DNA of 64,000 nucleotides from NCBI RefSeq assembly GCF_002368295.1, contig NZ_AP018248.1, positions 8,617,094 to 8,681,093 of the forward strand, given 5' to 3'. The first letter of the stretch is position 1. Each line of letters begins with the position of its first letter. The notes under the pieces are model-generated. The model saw nothing but the letters and a program-made list of their open reading frames with translations, was not told the DNA's origin and searched no databases. This DNA is from Tolypothrix tenuis PCC 7101 (lineage in GTDB: Bacteria > Cyanobacteriota > Cyanobacteriia > Cyanobacteriales > Nostocaceae). Made by a program: the position numbers and the translations under genes. Shown in pieces: positions 1-8,599 of the stretch.

Positions 1-720
1 GATGAAATCGACTCGCAAAACATCGGGAATGAACCCTGCACCAATACCCTGTAAATTATGTTCCCCTGCGGATTTACCACTTAGCACCGCACTATTAGCG
101 GGTTCAACGGCAATTATTTGGAGGTGGGGATTTTGCTGTTTGAGATAGCTGCCAGCACCGGTGAGAGTGCCGCCTGTTCCTACACCGACAATTAACATGG
201 CAATGTCACCATCAGTATCCTGCCAAATTTCTGGCCCAGTGGTATCGTAATGGATTTTGGGATTGGCGGGATTGCTGAATTGATGGGGTGAGAAAGCATT
301 GGGAATGGTGGTGAGAAGTTGATTCGCATGGGCGATCGCTCCTTGAATATCTGCGGCGGCCGGAGTTAAAATCACCTCTGCACCATAAGCTTGGACAATT
401 TGCCGTCGTTCCTGGCTCATGTTTTCTGGCATAGTCAGAATCAAGCGATAGCCCTTGGCGGCACATACCATTGCTAACCCAATCCCGGTATTTCCAGAGG
501 TGGCTTCGACAATGGTGGAAATTCCCGGTTGGATTAACCCCGTCCGTTCTGCTTCTCGCATCATGCTGATAGCAATTCGGTCTTTCACCGACTTGGCAGG
601 ATTCATCCCCTCCAATTTCAGGACAATCTCCGCCACACAGCCAAACAGCTGCGGTAAGCGTTGTAGTTTTACCAGGGGAGTATGTCCAACAATTTCTGTA
701 ATGTCATGATAAATTCGCAT
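1..720 (-). CDS. cysK: cysteine synthase (O-acetylserine sulfhydrylase), 5' part, runs off window
   Basis: PLP enzyme that makes L-cysteine from O-acetylserine and sulfide. The reverse frame is open from ATG at 720 to the left window edge (240 codons, no stop), so the C-terminus lies outside. It begins MRIYHDITEIVGHTPLVKL. The Schiff-base lysine lies in NPAKSVKDR (about residues 40-48), the PLP/substrate loop SGNTG is at about 75-79, and the glycine-rich phosphate loop (VGVGTGGTLTGAG) follows. These are standard CysK/CysM features. It is the last gene of a reverse pair, starting 18 bases after the stop of the polyferredoxin fusion gene upstream, so the two may be co-transcribed. CysK versus CysM cannot be settled from this part. 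Confidence 0.93.
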   Translation of the reverse strand, partial: MRIYHDITEIVGHTPLVKLQRLPQLFGCVAEIVLKLEGMNPAKSVKDRIAISMMREAERTGLIQPGISTIVEATSGNTGIGLAMVCAAKGYRLILTMPENMSQERRQIVQAYGAEVILTPAAADIQGAIAHANQLLTTIPNAFSPHQFSNPANPKIHYDTTGPEIWQDTDGDIAMLIVGVGTGGTLTGAGSYLKQQNPHLQIIAVEPANSAVLSGKSAGEHNLQGIGAGFIPDVLRVDFI

Positions 721-737
721 TCAGAAAATTATGTAAT

Positions 738-3452
738 TTACTCTAAAATCATCAACCGAAACAGGAATGCTGTAAAACCCAACATCAATAAAAGATGGGG
801 AAGATTTTTAAATATTGGTCGCTGAGTAATTCGTAACAGGGGATAAGGGCTGAAAATCATTGCTGAGAGTAGCGTTACCCCTTGGAGAAATTGAGCCACA
901 TCCCAACTCCAGGTAAGTGTGGGTAAGGAAGCACCACTAAATCCTAAGGTTCTGGCTACTACAAGTAAAATTTGCCCTGCTTCCATCATGGCAGCGGGAA
1001 TGTAGTGAGCGAGATTGGCTGCTAAAGTGAAGGGAAGATAGGCGTAGATGATGGTGAGATAGTGCGGTTGCTCTGGATCGAAGAAACGAGCGATCGCATG
1101 AGTCAAATAAGTCAAGATGGCGGGAATAGCCAAAAATACTAGGGCAATGGGAATGCTCATCAGTAAATGATCGGCATCGATGGGAATCCCACCCCATCCC
1201 AACCATCCCAGAATTGTCTGGGTATGGTGCATGAATACGCCACCAAACAATAACAGCAACAAAGCCGCTTCTGCCCAGAAACCGCGATGATTGTCTAATA
1301 AATCTGATGCCGGAAACCTAAGATTTAATTGTGCTGAACGATTGGGACAGGCTTTCAGGCAAGTCATGCACAGCATACAGTCTCGGTTATCTTGCAACTG
1401 TGCTGGGTGGGAATAAAGGGGACAGCCGCCTGTAGCCTGTCCTTCATTGGGTAAAGCATCGGCAAAGGTCACGGGTGTAGCATCACTGCCCTTATAGCAG
1501 CCAAAGGTGTTGCACTGACTGCCACACACCTGTTGCGTTGAGCGTAACTCCACCATTGAGAGTTTAGCAAACATTCCATTCATGCCCCCAATTGGACAGA
1601 GATAGCGACACCATAACCGCCGTTCATAAATCAGGCTAAAAATCACGGCTCCGGCTGTAATCACCACCAGTAACCAGGCAGAAAGATAGGCATGGTGCGG
1701 TAAATCCCAGAGTTTTTCCCACAGATAAATCGCCACAAAACCTGCAAACAAAATCCAGGCTCCCCAACGGTTGAGCCATTGGGTATTCCACGGGAGTTGT
1801 TGACGCGGCCATAGCCACAGAGACAACCTTCGCAACCATTCGCCAGTAATCATAAATGGGCAGACAGCACACCAAAGCCGACCGACAAAGGCAAACAGAA
1901 ACAAATACCCAGGCCACCACCATGCCCAAAATAAATTCAGGGTGACGCTGCTCTGGCGTTCTTGGGGGCCGATAAATCCTAGCACCGTCACAGGCACAAA
2001 AACTGCCATCATCACCACCCAGATGCCTTCGGGATACCACCAACTCAATAAAACTCGTCGCAACCAAGGGACATGAGTTAACAAGTCAAGGCGAAACGCA
2101 TTCTTTGTGGATTGCACCGACCACAAGGCCTGCTCGGGAATGACTGTATGACCAGATGGTGTCATAATCACAGCGCGGTGCAAAATTTCTGCCAGTTCTG
2201 ATAAGTTGCCGGGATAGTCGTAACTGAGGAGACGGCGTAGATTGGATTGATCTAGCCTTAACAACGAGCGATTCTGTTCTCGGCAGAACTGAGAAAGAAA
2301 GTAACGGGCAAAGTCGAGGATATCTGCTTTGCGTTGGGGTAGAGTAAAGAGTCTGATGGTGATGGCCTTAACATCGGGCAACTCTAGTTTGTGAGGAGAT
2401 GCCAGGATTAGCCGTACCCAAGACTGGATGGGTTGAGGTGGTTGAGTTGCCAAATCCGTTTTGCTGACAATGCCATGATTGGGCAGCACTAATCCGGTTT
2501 TGAGATAGTGAATTAAGCGAGTGCGATCGCCTTCACTCAAAACTTGGACATTTTCTAACAGCAGAGTACCCCGCTCCAAGAGTTCCAAGATGCCAGGTTG
2601 CTGACCGATTCTACCAAACAAAGTATCGGTATTCAGCCGACCATCTTCAGAACGTGGCAAATTAGCACAGTCCATTTCTGCAAAGGGTTGCGTTGCCAAT
2701 GCAGAACGAGCATGGATTAGCCCTGCTACAAAGGTTTTACCTGTACCTGCTTGCGCCTGTAAAATTACAGGTTGGAGATTTGCGGCTGCTTGATGAATCT
2801 GCTGTGCGAGTTTTTGGGCTGCTTTACTACTGCCGAGAATGCTGGCTTCGTTAGGAACAGCTTGAATGTAGGATTTTAAACCTTGGATTCGCATCTGTTC
2901 TTTAGCAATGCGCGCCGCATATTCATGCAAATCTTGATCGAGGAGGGAATGAATTACCTGTTGTATTGCTGGGTATTCCCCAATTAGGGTTTGAAACTGA
3001 GCTTGGGGGAGAAACCAAATTTCACTTTTGGTAAGGGCGATCGCACTGGTTTGATAATTGCCCTCAACCGCATTGGCAACTAGTGTATAGCCAAACAAAT
3101 CTCCGGCATTGCGGTAACGAATTAGCGATTTCCCAATGAGGGATTGACGGAAGATTTCCACACTTCCCCATTTGATCAGGTACATACCAATGGGCGTTTG
3201 TCCTTCCTGGTAAATAAACGTTTGTGGTTCTACATGAAAGCAGTAAAAAGATTGAGCGATCGCCTGTAATACTTCTTTGGGCAATTTACCCCAAACCCGA
3301 TGAAAACTTAGCCAACTGCTACATTCAGCCACTAACGACTCATTCAAAGTTACAGCACTAGCGTTGTCTGTTCCCAAAGGGGATATTTGTCCTAGCATTA
3401 CCAGAACTGGCTCTCTTTGAAGACTATTGGTCAAAGTTTCTCCAAAATCCAT
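738..3452 (-). CDS. cNMP-binding / AAA / NapH-like 4Fe-4S polyferredoxin membrane fusion
   Basis: A 904-residue protein with three parts. Residues about 45-170 form a Crp-type cyclic-nucleotide-binding domain. Residues about 200-440 resemble a sigma-54-interaction AAA domain with Walker A AQAGTGKT at about 233-240. The rest is a multi-span membrane region with iron-sulfur cysteines (CAVCP, CRYLCP, CGSQC, then CMLCMTCLKACP), as in the NapH/NosR/CcoG polyferredoxins. The GAFTGA loop needed to contact sigma-54 is absent (LFGRIGQQPG at that place) and there is no Fis-type HTH, so it is unlikely to activate sigma-54 transcription. A membrane redox protein gated by nucleotide sensing is an inference. 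The start at 3452 overlaps no other gene and faces the MerR promoter region. Confidence 0.85.
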   Translation of the reverse strand: MDFGETLTNSLQREPVLVMLGQISPLGTDNASAVTLNESLVAECSSWLSFHRVWGKLPKEVLQAIAQSFYCFHVEPQTFIYQEGQTPIGMYLIKWGSVEIFRQSLIGKSLIRYRNAGDLFGYTLVANAVEGNYQTSAIALTKSEIWFLPQAQFQTLIGEYPAIQQVIHSLLDQDLHEYAARIAKEQMRIQGLKSYIQAVPNEASILGSSKAAQKLAQQIHQAAANLQPVILQAQAGTGKTFVAGLIHARSALATQPFAEMDCANLPRSEDGRLNTDTLFGRIGQQPGILELLERGTLLLENVQVLSEGDRTRLIHYLKTGLVLPNHGIVSKTDLATQPPQPIQSWVRLILASPHKLELPDVKAITIRLFTLPQRKADILDFARYFLSQFCREQNRSLLRLDQSNLRRLLSYDYPGNLSELAEILHRAVIMTPSGHTVIPEQALWSVQSTKNAFRLDLLTHVPWLRRVLLSWWYPEGIWVVMMAVFVPVTVLGFIGPQERQSSVTLNLFWAWWWPGYLFLFAFVGRLWCAVCPFMITGEWLRRLSLWLWPRQQLPWNTQWLNRWGAWILFAGFVAIYLWEKLWDLPHHAYLSAWLLVVITAGAVIFSLIYERRLWCRYLCPIGGMNGMFAKLSMVELRSTQQVCGSQCNTFGCYKGSDATPVTFADALPNEGQATGGCPLYSHPAQLQDNRDCMLCMTCLKACPNRSAQLNLRFPASDLLDNHRGFWAEAALLLLLFGGVFMHHTQTILGWLGWGGIPIDADHLLMSIPIALVFLAIPAILTYLTHAIARFFDPEQPHYLTIIYAYLPFTLAANLAHYIPAAMMEAGQILLVVARTLGFSGASLPTLTWSWDVAQFLQGVTLLSAMIFSPYPLLRITQRPIFKNLPHLLLMLGFTAFLFRLMILE

Positions 3453-3628
3453 AACGCTATTTTATCGCCGTAACTCGAATCATCAGTACATCTTAACTGT
3501 ACCTATTCTGAGTGCTTTCGCTGGCATTGATGAGCAGTTAAAAGCAGATGATTTTGCTGGCTACCACACTCCGTTTCTACGGGCGCAAAATCTGCTCTCG
3601 AGCGTGACAAAATTTAACGATTCAACCC

Positions 3629-3660
3629 TTGACTTTATACCAAAGTATAAGGTTTAGAAT
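3629..3660 (+). promoter_or_regulatory. MerR-type promoter/operator with over-long 20-bp spacer
   Basis: The -35 box TTGACT (3629-3634) and the -10 box TAGAAT (3655-3660) are separated by 20 bp, the long spacing typical of promoters controlled by the MerR family (ZntR, PbrR, CadR). A near-perfect dyad fills the spacer: ACTTTATAC (3632-3640), four bases, GTATAAGGT (3645-3653), one mismatch. It sits about 30 bp upstream of the MerR gene start, so the regulator and the operon behind it are probably autoregulated. Confidence 0.88.
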
Positions 3661-3689
3661 CAACACACTTGGATCGGGAAGGGTACAAA

Positions 3690-4091
3690 ATGCTGCAAGT
3701 TGGTGAAGTCTGCCGCAAAATGGGCTTGAATCCGCAAACCATTTATTTTTATGAGCGAATTGAGCTAATTCCTGCACCAAAACGCACAGAATCTGGTTAT
3801 CGTCTGTTCAGTGACAAAGATGTCGAACGCCTAAGTTTTATCAGTCGGGCGAAAGCATTAGGCATGAGCCTCGATGAAATCAAAGATATCTTGAAACTCA
3901 AGGATGGGCGATCGCTCACTTGCCAAGCCATGCAAGCACGATTGCTGAAAAAATTGCAGGAAATCGAAGACAACATTCGACAACTCCAGGGATTGCGGGA
4001 TGAACTGTTACCTTTAGTTGATCGCTGTCGTCAGAATGCAAACCATCCCGATCCCAGTCATGAATGTGTTGTCCTAGAGGAGAGTGAATAA
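3690..4091 (+). CDS. MerR family transcriptional regulator, probably heavy-metal responsive
   Basis: A 133-residue MerR regulator: N-terminal winged HTH (QVGEVCRKMGLNPQTIYFYE), then a dimerisation helix and a metal-binding tail. I use ATG 3690, preceded by GGGAAGGG, rather than an in-frame TTG at 3669. Cysteines at about 78 (SLTCQ), 113 (DRCRQ) and 126 (HECVV) match in spacing the metal ligands of ZntR/CadR/PbrR-type sensors, so a divalent or soft metal ion is a plausible inducer; the metal itself is inference. First gene of the operon that follows; its stop is 2 bases before the thioredoxin-like start. Confidence 0.9.
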   Translation: MLQVGEVCRKMGLNPQTIYFYERIELIPAPKRTESGYRLFSDKDVERLSFISRAKALGMSLDEIKDILKLKDGRSLTCQAMQARLLKKLQEIEDNIRQLQGLRDELLPLVDRCRQNANHPDPSHECVVLEESE

Positions 4092-4093
4092 CT

Positions 4094-4324
4094 ATGTTAA
4101 AAGTGGAAATTCTCGGTCAAGGTTGCAAAAAATGCCATCAGCTAGCAGCCAATGTCCAAGAAGCGATCGCTACTCTCAAAATTGATGCTGAAGTTACACA
4201 TATTACAGACCCGATGGAAATTGCTCAACGGGGTATCATAACCACTCCAGCTCTAGCCGTTAATGGCAAAGTGGTTAGTAAAGGTCAAGTTTTACCTTCC
4301 GAGCAAATTCAAACACTTTTGTAG
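4094..4324 (+). CDS. small thioredoxin-like (redox-active disulfide) protein
   Basis: A 76-residue mini-thioredoxin with the CXXC active site CKKC near residue 12 and the cis-proline region TTPAL later on. It matches the short thioredoxin family (redox-active disulfide protein 2) that is often encoded beside ArsP-type permeases. It starts 2 bases after the MerR stop, so translation is probably coupled, and the permease follows. Likely role: thiol relay or metal hand-over for the neighbouring permease. That role is inferred from context. Confidence 0.88.
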   Translation: MLKVEILGQGCKKCHQLAANVQEAIATLKIDAEVTHITDPMEIAQRGIITTPALAVNGKVVSKGQVLPSEQIQTLL

Positions 4325-4384
4325 TGAAGTCTGCGTTCTTTGCTCCTGTCCCCAGTTTACTGCTATTTCTGGAAGGACTTTCTG

Positions 4385-5386
4385 ATGTTTGACTTATTCT
4401 ATCCCTTTGACTGGCTCTCGACCCAAATTGTTACCCAACTATTGAGACTATCACTCACATCACAATTAGGAGCCAGTTTGCATTTCTTCTTCTACGATGT
4501 TCCTAAAGTATTGACCTTGCTGCTGGCGATTAGCTTTTTGGTGGGTACGGTGCAAAGCTTCCTACAACCGGAACAAGTTCGCTTTTGGCTAGGTGGGAAG
4601 CGCACCTTAATGAGTAATATGATGGCGGCAACAGTAGGGATTTTTACTCCCTTTTGTTCCTGTTCGGCAGTGCCTTTATTTATGGGATTTTTAGCAGCAG
4701 GCGTACCTTTAGGGGTAACTTTTTCTTACCTCATTTCTGCCCCAATGGTGAATGAAGTTGCAGTAGTCTTACTATGGGGCTTGTTTGGGCTAAAGGTCAC
4801 CTTATTGTATATTGGCTTTGGTGTAGGATTGGCGATCGCTACAGGCTACATTATCGGCTTACTCAAGCTAGAAAAATGGGTAGAACCTTTTGTTTGGGAA
4901 CTGCAAAAAGCCAGATGTGAGCAGCCAAATAGCCCAGAAGAGTTTGAGACAACTCAATTAACATGGGGCGATAGATTTAAACAAGGACAGTTTCAAGCGA
5001 GCGAGATTTTTAAGTCAGTCTGGATATATGTAGTCATAGGCATAAGTGTGGGCGCTGGGATTCATGGTTACGTTCCTACAGAATTGATCACTCGTTGGGC
5101 TGGTGCAGATAATCCTGTTGCTGTTCCCATTGCAGTTATCTTAGGCGTTCCTCTCTATGCCAATATTGCCGGAGTTCTGCCGATTACTGAAGCTTTAGTC
5201 AACAAAGGAATGCCTTTGGGAACAGTGCTATCTTTTACAATGGCTGTGACAGCGTTGTCATTTCCTGAAATAGTTATTCTCAAAAGGGTACTAAAACCTC
5301 AATTGTTGATAGTATTTGTGACGCTCATCGCCTTGGGAATTATCAGTATTGGTTATCTATTTAATTGGTTGCTGACTTTGAGATGA
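4385..5386 (+). CDS. permease of the ArsP/YraQ (UPF0718) family
   Basis: A 333-residue polytopic membrane protein with about eight hydrophobic segments and the conserved FTPFCSCSAVPLFMG motif in an early helix, characteristic of the ArsP_1/YraQ permease family. Characterised members export trivalent organoarsenicals. I choose ATG 4385 because GGAAGGA lies just upstream; the longer TTG frame from 4340 adds an unlikely leader. Being next to a CXXC mini-thioredoxin is typical of this family. The substrate is unproven, but with the MerR regulator and the nearby aquaporin a metal or metalloid is the best guess. Confidence 0.87.
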   Translation: MFDLFYPFDWLSTQIVTQLLRLSLTSQLGASLHFFFYDVPKVLTLLLAISFLVGTVQSFLQPEQVRFWLGGKRTLMSNMMAATVGIFTPFCSCSAVPLFMGFLAAGVPLGVTFSYLISAPMVNEVAVVLLWGLFGLKVTLLYIGFGVGLAIATGYIIGLLKLEKWVEPFVWELQKARCEQPNSPEEFETTQLTWGDRFKQGQFQASEIFKSVWIYVVIGISVGAGIHGYVPTELITRWAGADNPVAVPIAVILGVPLYANIAGVLPITEALVNKGMPLGTVLSFTMAVTALSFPEIVILKRVLKPQLLIVFVTLIALGIISIGYLFNWLLTLR

Positions 5387-5526
5387 GAAAAGCGTAGAAG
5401 AAGCGATCGCCCCTAAATTTACTTTGTTATTATATAGCTAATTAGTTATATTAAATCAAGTTACAAAAACAGGATTGCAAGACCAACAAGGTATTTGCAA
5501 TCTGTTCAACATGGGAGATTGCAGCT

Positions 5527-5739
5527 ATGAAAACGAATGTTGGCTCGCTAGATCGCCTGATCCGCGTGTTGTTAGCTTCGGTGTTGTTTTATCTGGAGCT
5601 ATTACTTTACAAAGGTACAGGATTGGGTATTGGCTTAATCGTTGCAGCTGGGGTATTGCTGCTGACTGCCCTGGTAGGCTTTTGTGGTCTTTATAGCCTT
5701 CTGGGTATTCGTACCAGCCAAACCAACGAACAACTTTAA
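5527..5739 (+). CDS. DUF2892 small membrane protein (YgaP-like transmembrane domain)
   Basis: A 70-residue protein starting MKTNVGSLDRLIRVLLAS, the usual opening of DUF2892, with two hydrophobic helices (about 13-27 and 34-58). The same module forms the membrane part of YgaP-like rhodanese proteins and is common in sulfur, arsenic and redox clusters. Its biochemical function is unknown. It lies between the permease and the Rieske protein in the same orientation; the 140-base gap upstream carries an AT-rich stretch, so a separate promoter is possible. Confidence 0.85.
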   Translation: MKTNVGSLDRLIRVLLASVLFYLELLLYKGTGLGIGLIVAAGVLLLTALVGFCGLYSLLGIRTSQTNEQL

Positions 5740-5789
5740 CGACTCTTGGGCAAATTACTGTTAACTCATCTGTATCTAGGAGGCTCATC

Positions 5790-6326
5790 ATGGATAATAG
5801 TTTTCCTCTCGACAATCCATCCCTATCACGGCGGCAGTTACTAAATTTTTTGACTGGAGCAACCGTTGCTGCTACGGCTGGTTCTGCGCTTTACGTTGCT
5901 AGCAAATTCTTCATTGCGCCACCAGAAACCACAGGAGAGGGGGGTGCAATTCTCGCTAAAGATATTTTGGGTCATCCGATTCCTGCCGCGCAAATCTTGG
6001 CAGAGCCACCGGGAACCCGTGCTTTAATTGCAGGTTTAGCAGGAGAGCCTACTTACTTAATTGTCAAAGAAGACAACACCCTAGATCCTATCGGGATTGT
6101 TAATAACTGCACTCACCTTGGTTGCACCTTTCCCTGGAATCCCATAGATGAGCAGTTTCAATGTCCTTGTCATGGTTCCCGCTATGCTGCTGATGGGACA
6201 GTAGTGCGCGGCCCTGCTCCTTTGCCACTAAAGATTGTCCAAGTTGCCGTAATAGATAACAGCATTTTAATTTCGCCTTGGACACAAACCGATCCCCGCA
6301 CTGGAGAAAAGCCCTGGTGGGTTTAA
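5790..6326 (+). CDS. Rieske [2Fe-2S] protein, cytochrome b6f-type
   Basis: A 178-residue Rieske iron-sulfur protein. A Tat-type leader (SRRQLLNFLTG) precedes one membrane anchor at about 20-43. The cluster-binding boxes are CTHLGC (about 107-112) and CPCHGS (about 125-130), both with the Cys/His ligands intact. The sequence resembles PetC of the b6f complex, but it sits in a metal-response operon with a flavin oxidoreductase, so it may be an alternative electron carrier rather than the main photosynthetic subunit. An AGGAGG-like ribosome site lies just upstream of ATG 5790. Confidence 0.93.
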   Translation: MDNSFPLDNPSLSRRQLLNFLTGATVAATAGSALYVASKFFIAPPETTGEGGAILAKDILGHPIPAAQILAEPPGTRALIAGLAGEPTYLIVKEDNTLDPIGIVNNCTHLGCTFPWNPIDEQFQCPCHGSRYAADGTVVRGPAPLPLKIVQVAVIDNSILISPWTQTDPRTGEKPWWV

Positions 6327-6479
6327 CGATTACAACAGATAAACAGGCTTTAAACCCTCTCCTAACAAGAAAGATAGCTGGCTTAAGAGGAGGGGGATAC
6401 CAGTTATTTTTAAGTACATTGACTTACTGATTTATATCTTTCCGTCGCGTAAAATCCTATCAATTTCTGACAAATCACT

Positions 6480-6911
6480 ATGCAACTATCTAAACTAGAA
6501 CTTCAAAACCGCAGCGATCGCGTCTATGATACCTTAATTATCGGCGGTGGTGCGGGCGGATTATCAGCTGGCATTTATCTTCAACGCTTTCGGCTTTCCG
6601 GTTTGATTGTAGATAAAGGTAAAGCTCGCTCTTTCTGGATGCAAGAATTGCAAAATTATTTGGGACTACCCCCCGGTACTCCCGGAAGAGAACTGTTACA
6701 TCAGGGTAAAAAACATTACTTGTCGCTGAATGGTGACTGGCTCAATGGTTTTGTGGAAGAAGTAGTAGATGAAGGCGAAACCTTTGCTATCCGAGTTAAG
6801 GTTGGTCGTCAGAATAGTATTTATCCAGTATTGCGAGCAAAATACCTGATTGCCGCCAGTGGCATTAGGGACATCCAGAAAATAAATAATCCTAATTTAT
6901 GTCTAATGTGA
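6480..6911 (+). pseudogene. NAD(P)/FAD-dependent oxidoreductase, 3'-truncated
   Basis: The N-terminus has a clear FAD-binding Rossmann motif (IIGGGAGGLSAG, about residues 20-31) and continues like a thioredoxin-reductase-type pyridine nucleotide-disulfide oxidoreductase up to AASGIRDI. It then stops after 143 residues, whereas such enzymes run to about 300; the redox-active disulfide and NAD(P) domains are missing. The reading changes character near 6875, where unrelated sequence begins (see the adjacent reverse fragment). It was probably the last enzyme of the Rieske operon before being cut by an insertion. Confidence 0.8.
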
Positions 6912-6912
6912 A

Positions 6913-7047
6913 TTAGATCGGTTGAGATTGGAAGGTGAGGAGATTGATACCAAAAAGACGACGAAGCAATAGACGTAGAGTGTGAGAAGCAGCATCTAAT
7001 AAAAGTTTAAATTTTACTGAGAAACTCATAAGAATTTTCTCAGCCAT
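6913..7047 (-). pseudogene. possible transposase C-terminal remnant
   Basis: A 44-codon reverse frame reads LLLDAASHTLRLLLRRLFG near its end. The arginine/leucine-rich tail is like the C-termini of some IS transposases, but I cannot assign a family. It lies exactly where the flavin oxidoreductase gene is cut off, so it may be what is left of the insertion that broke that gene. The rest of the gap, up to the aquaporin at 7160, is AT-rich with no gene. Confidence 0.35.
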
Positions 7048-7159
7048 ATATGAGTATTACCACATTTTATATTTAGATAATTCTAATTGATTAATTATTG
7101 TTTGAATTAATAATTAATAATAATAATAGGTTCTAGATTGAACACTATTAAATTGTTAA

Positions 7160-8014
7160 ATGACCAAAAAAATTGGTTGCGCTATCATGCAGACAATACG
7201 AAAGCATTATCCTGAATACTTGATTGAAGCTGCGGGTTTGGGCATCTTCATGATTTCTGCCGCAGTAGTAACTGCACTGTTAGAGCATCCAAATTCACTA
7301 ATTAGACAGGCAATTACTGACCCAATTTTACGGCGATTTATTATTGGTATAGCAATGGGATTGACTGCTATTTGTATTATTTACTCGCCTTGGGGTAAGC
7401 AGTCAGGTGCACATATTAATCCAGTTGTAACTTTAACTTTCTTCCGTCTGGGCAAAATTAAACCTTGGGATGCAATGTTTTACATCTTGGCTCAGTTTAT
7501 TGGTGGATTGTTGGGATTGCTAATCGCAGTGAGGATATTGAGAGATGCGATCGCAGATCCATCTGTCAATTACGTTGTTACCATACCCGGTAAGCATGGA
7601 GCAGGATATGCATTTTTGGCTGAATTAATCATTTCCTTTGCTGTGATGCTGATGATACTGTTTGTATCGAATAATCGCAAACTAGCCCCATTTACGGGAA
7701 TGTTTGCGGGGTTGCTGATTGCAACTTACATTACTGTAGAAGCACCGCTTTCAGGTATGAGCATGAACCCAGCTCGTACCTTAGCATCGGCAATTCCCTC
7801 TCATAATTGGACAGCTATATGGGTTTATTTCACCGCGCCACTGTTAGGAATGCTTTTGGCAGCCGAAGTTTATGTGAAGCTAAAAGGCAAAAAGGCTGTG
7901 CGTTGTGCAAAACTACATCATCACAACAACAAACGCTGTATTTTTCGCTGTAGCTATCGATATCTAGAAGCAGATCAAAAATGGTTGTTGAGTGATAAGT
8001 TACCTAAGCCCTAA
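7160..8014 (+). CDS. aquaporin / MIP-family channel
   Basis: A 284-residue MIP channel with six hydrophobic helices. The two pore half-helices carry SGAHINPVVT (about residues 83-92, NPV instead of NPA) and SGMSMNPART (about 197-206). The first-box variation is common in glycerol/metalloid-type (NIP-like) channels. After about residue 245 the tail is unusual (a HHHNNKR run, then CIFRCSYRY) and may be an extension acquired by readthrough of old sequence. Following an ArsP-type permease and a MerR regulator, an arsenite or similar neutral-solute conduit is plausible but not shown. An alternative start is the internal ATG at MQTIRKHYPEY. Confidence 0.88.
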   Translation: MTKKIGCAIMQTIRKHYPEYLIEAAGLGIFMISAAVVTALLEHPNSLIRQAITDPILRRFIIGIAMGLTAICIIYSPWGKQSGAHINPVVTLTFFRLGKIKPWDAMFYILAQFIGGLLGLLIAVRILRDAIADPSVNYVVTIPGKHGAGYAFLAELIISFAVMLMILFVSNNRKLAPFTGMFAGLLIATYITVEAPLSGMSMNPARTLASAIPSHNWTAIWVYFTAPLLGMLLAAEVYVKLKGKKAVRCAKLHHHNNKRCIFRCSYRYLEADQKWLLSDKLPKP

Positions 8015-8074
8015 AAAGGCTCGCCACAAAATTTCCGTCTAGTCTTCTGTTTGAGATATTATCTGTTCAAATCC

Positions 8075-8566
8075 ATGTCAGCTGATTTCACAATTCGCAC
8101 TTTTACCCATCAAGATTATCCAAATGTAGACAAGCTCATAGAGCAACTGCAAAACTACGAATGGCAGCTACACCCAAGTAGAGCACCAGGGAATGTGGTT
8201 GGTAACAAACACTTGGCTTATCTTATCAAAATTGTTCAACGGCAGAATGGGCAAATATATGTTGCAGAGTCGAATCAAGAAATTATTGGTTTTATAGTTT
8301 GTTTTGTTGAAGAACTTGATGAGGGCGACTTACATATAGTTGAAAATGAGCGAAGATATGGTTACATTTCCGATTTATATGTTTCGTCACAAATTCGCGC
8401 AAAAGGTGTAGGTGCTGCCTTGATGGCAATGGCTGAAAAGCATTTTCTGGATTTAGATTTAGAAATGGTAAGACTGAGTCTTCTGCACAACAATGAGGCT
8501 GCGGCAAGTTTTTATCAGCGAGTTGGTTATCAACCCTATGAACTTGTATATGAGAAAAAATTGTGA
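8075..8566 (+). CDS. GNAT-family N-acetyltransferase
   Basis: A 163-residue GNAT protein beginning MSADFTIRTFTHQDYPNV. The acetyl-CoA binding motif A is visible as VSSQIRAKGVGAALM (about residues 108-122), followed by NNEAAASFYQRVGYQPYEL, the usual motif B end. I use ATG 8075 rather than a TTG at 8051. The substrate cannot be read from sequence; some GNATs in metalloid clusters (ArsN type) acetylate organoarsenicals, which is only a contextual hint. It stands 60 bases after the aquaporin in the same direction. Confidence 0.85.
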   Translation: MSADFTIRTFTHQDYPNVDKLIEQLQNYEWQLHPSRAPGNVVGNKHLAYLIKIVQRQNGQIYVAESNQEIIGFIVCFVEELDEGDLHIVENERRYGYISDLYVSSQIRAKGVGAALMAMAEKHFLDLDLEMVRLSLLHNNEAAASFYQRVGYQPYELVYEKKL

Positions 8567-8599
8567 ATGTTAATGTAATTAATTTATGAGAGTACCGCT

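Noticed and set aside
738..3452. sigma-54-dependent activator function for the 904-residue protein
   Set aside because: GAFTGA loop and Fis-type HTH are missing, and the C-terminus is a membrane polyferredoxin.
3427..3657. 76-codon + strand frame before the MerR gene
   Set aside because: It runs into the MerR promoter, has no ribosome site and starts inside the divergent gene.
5475..5696. 73-codon frame overlapping the DUF2892 gene
   Set aside because: It is the shadow of the DUF2892 frame, which has the conserved start and helices.
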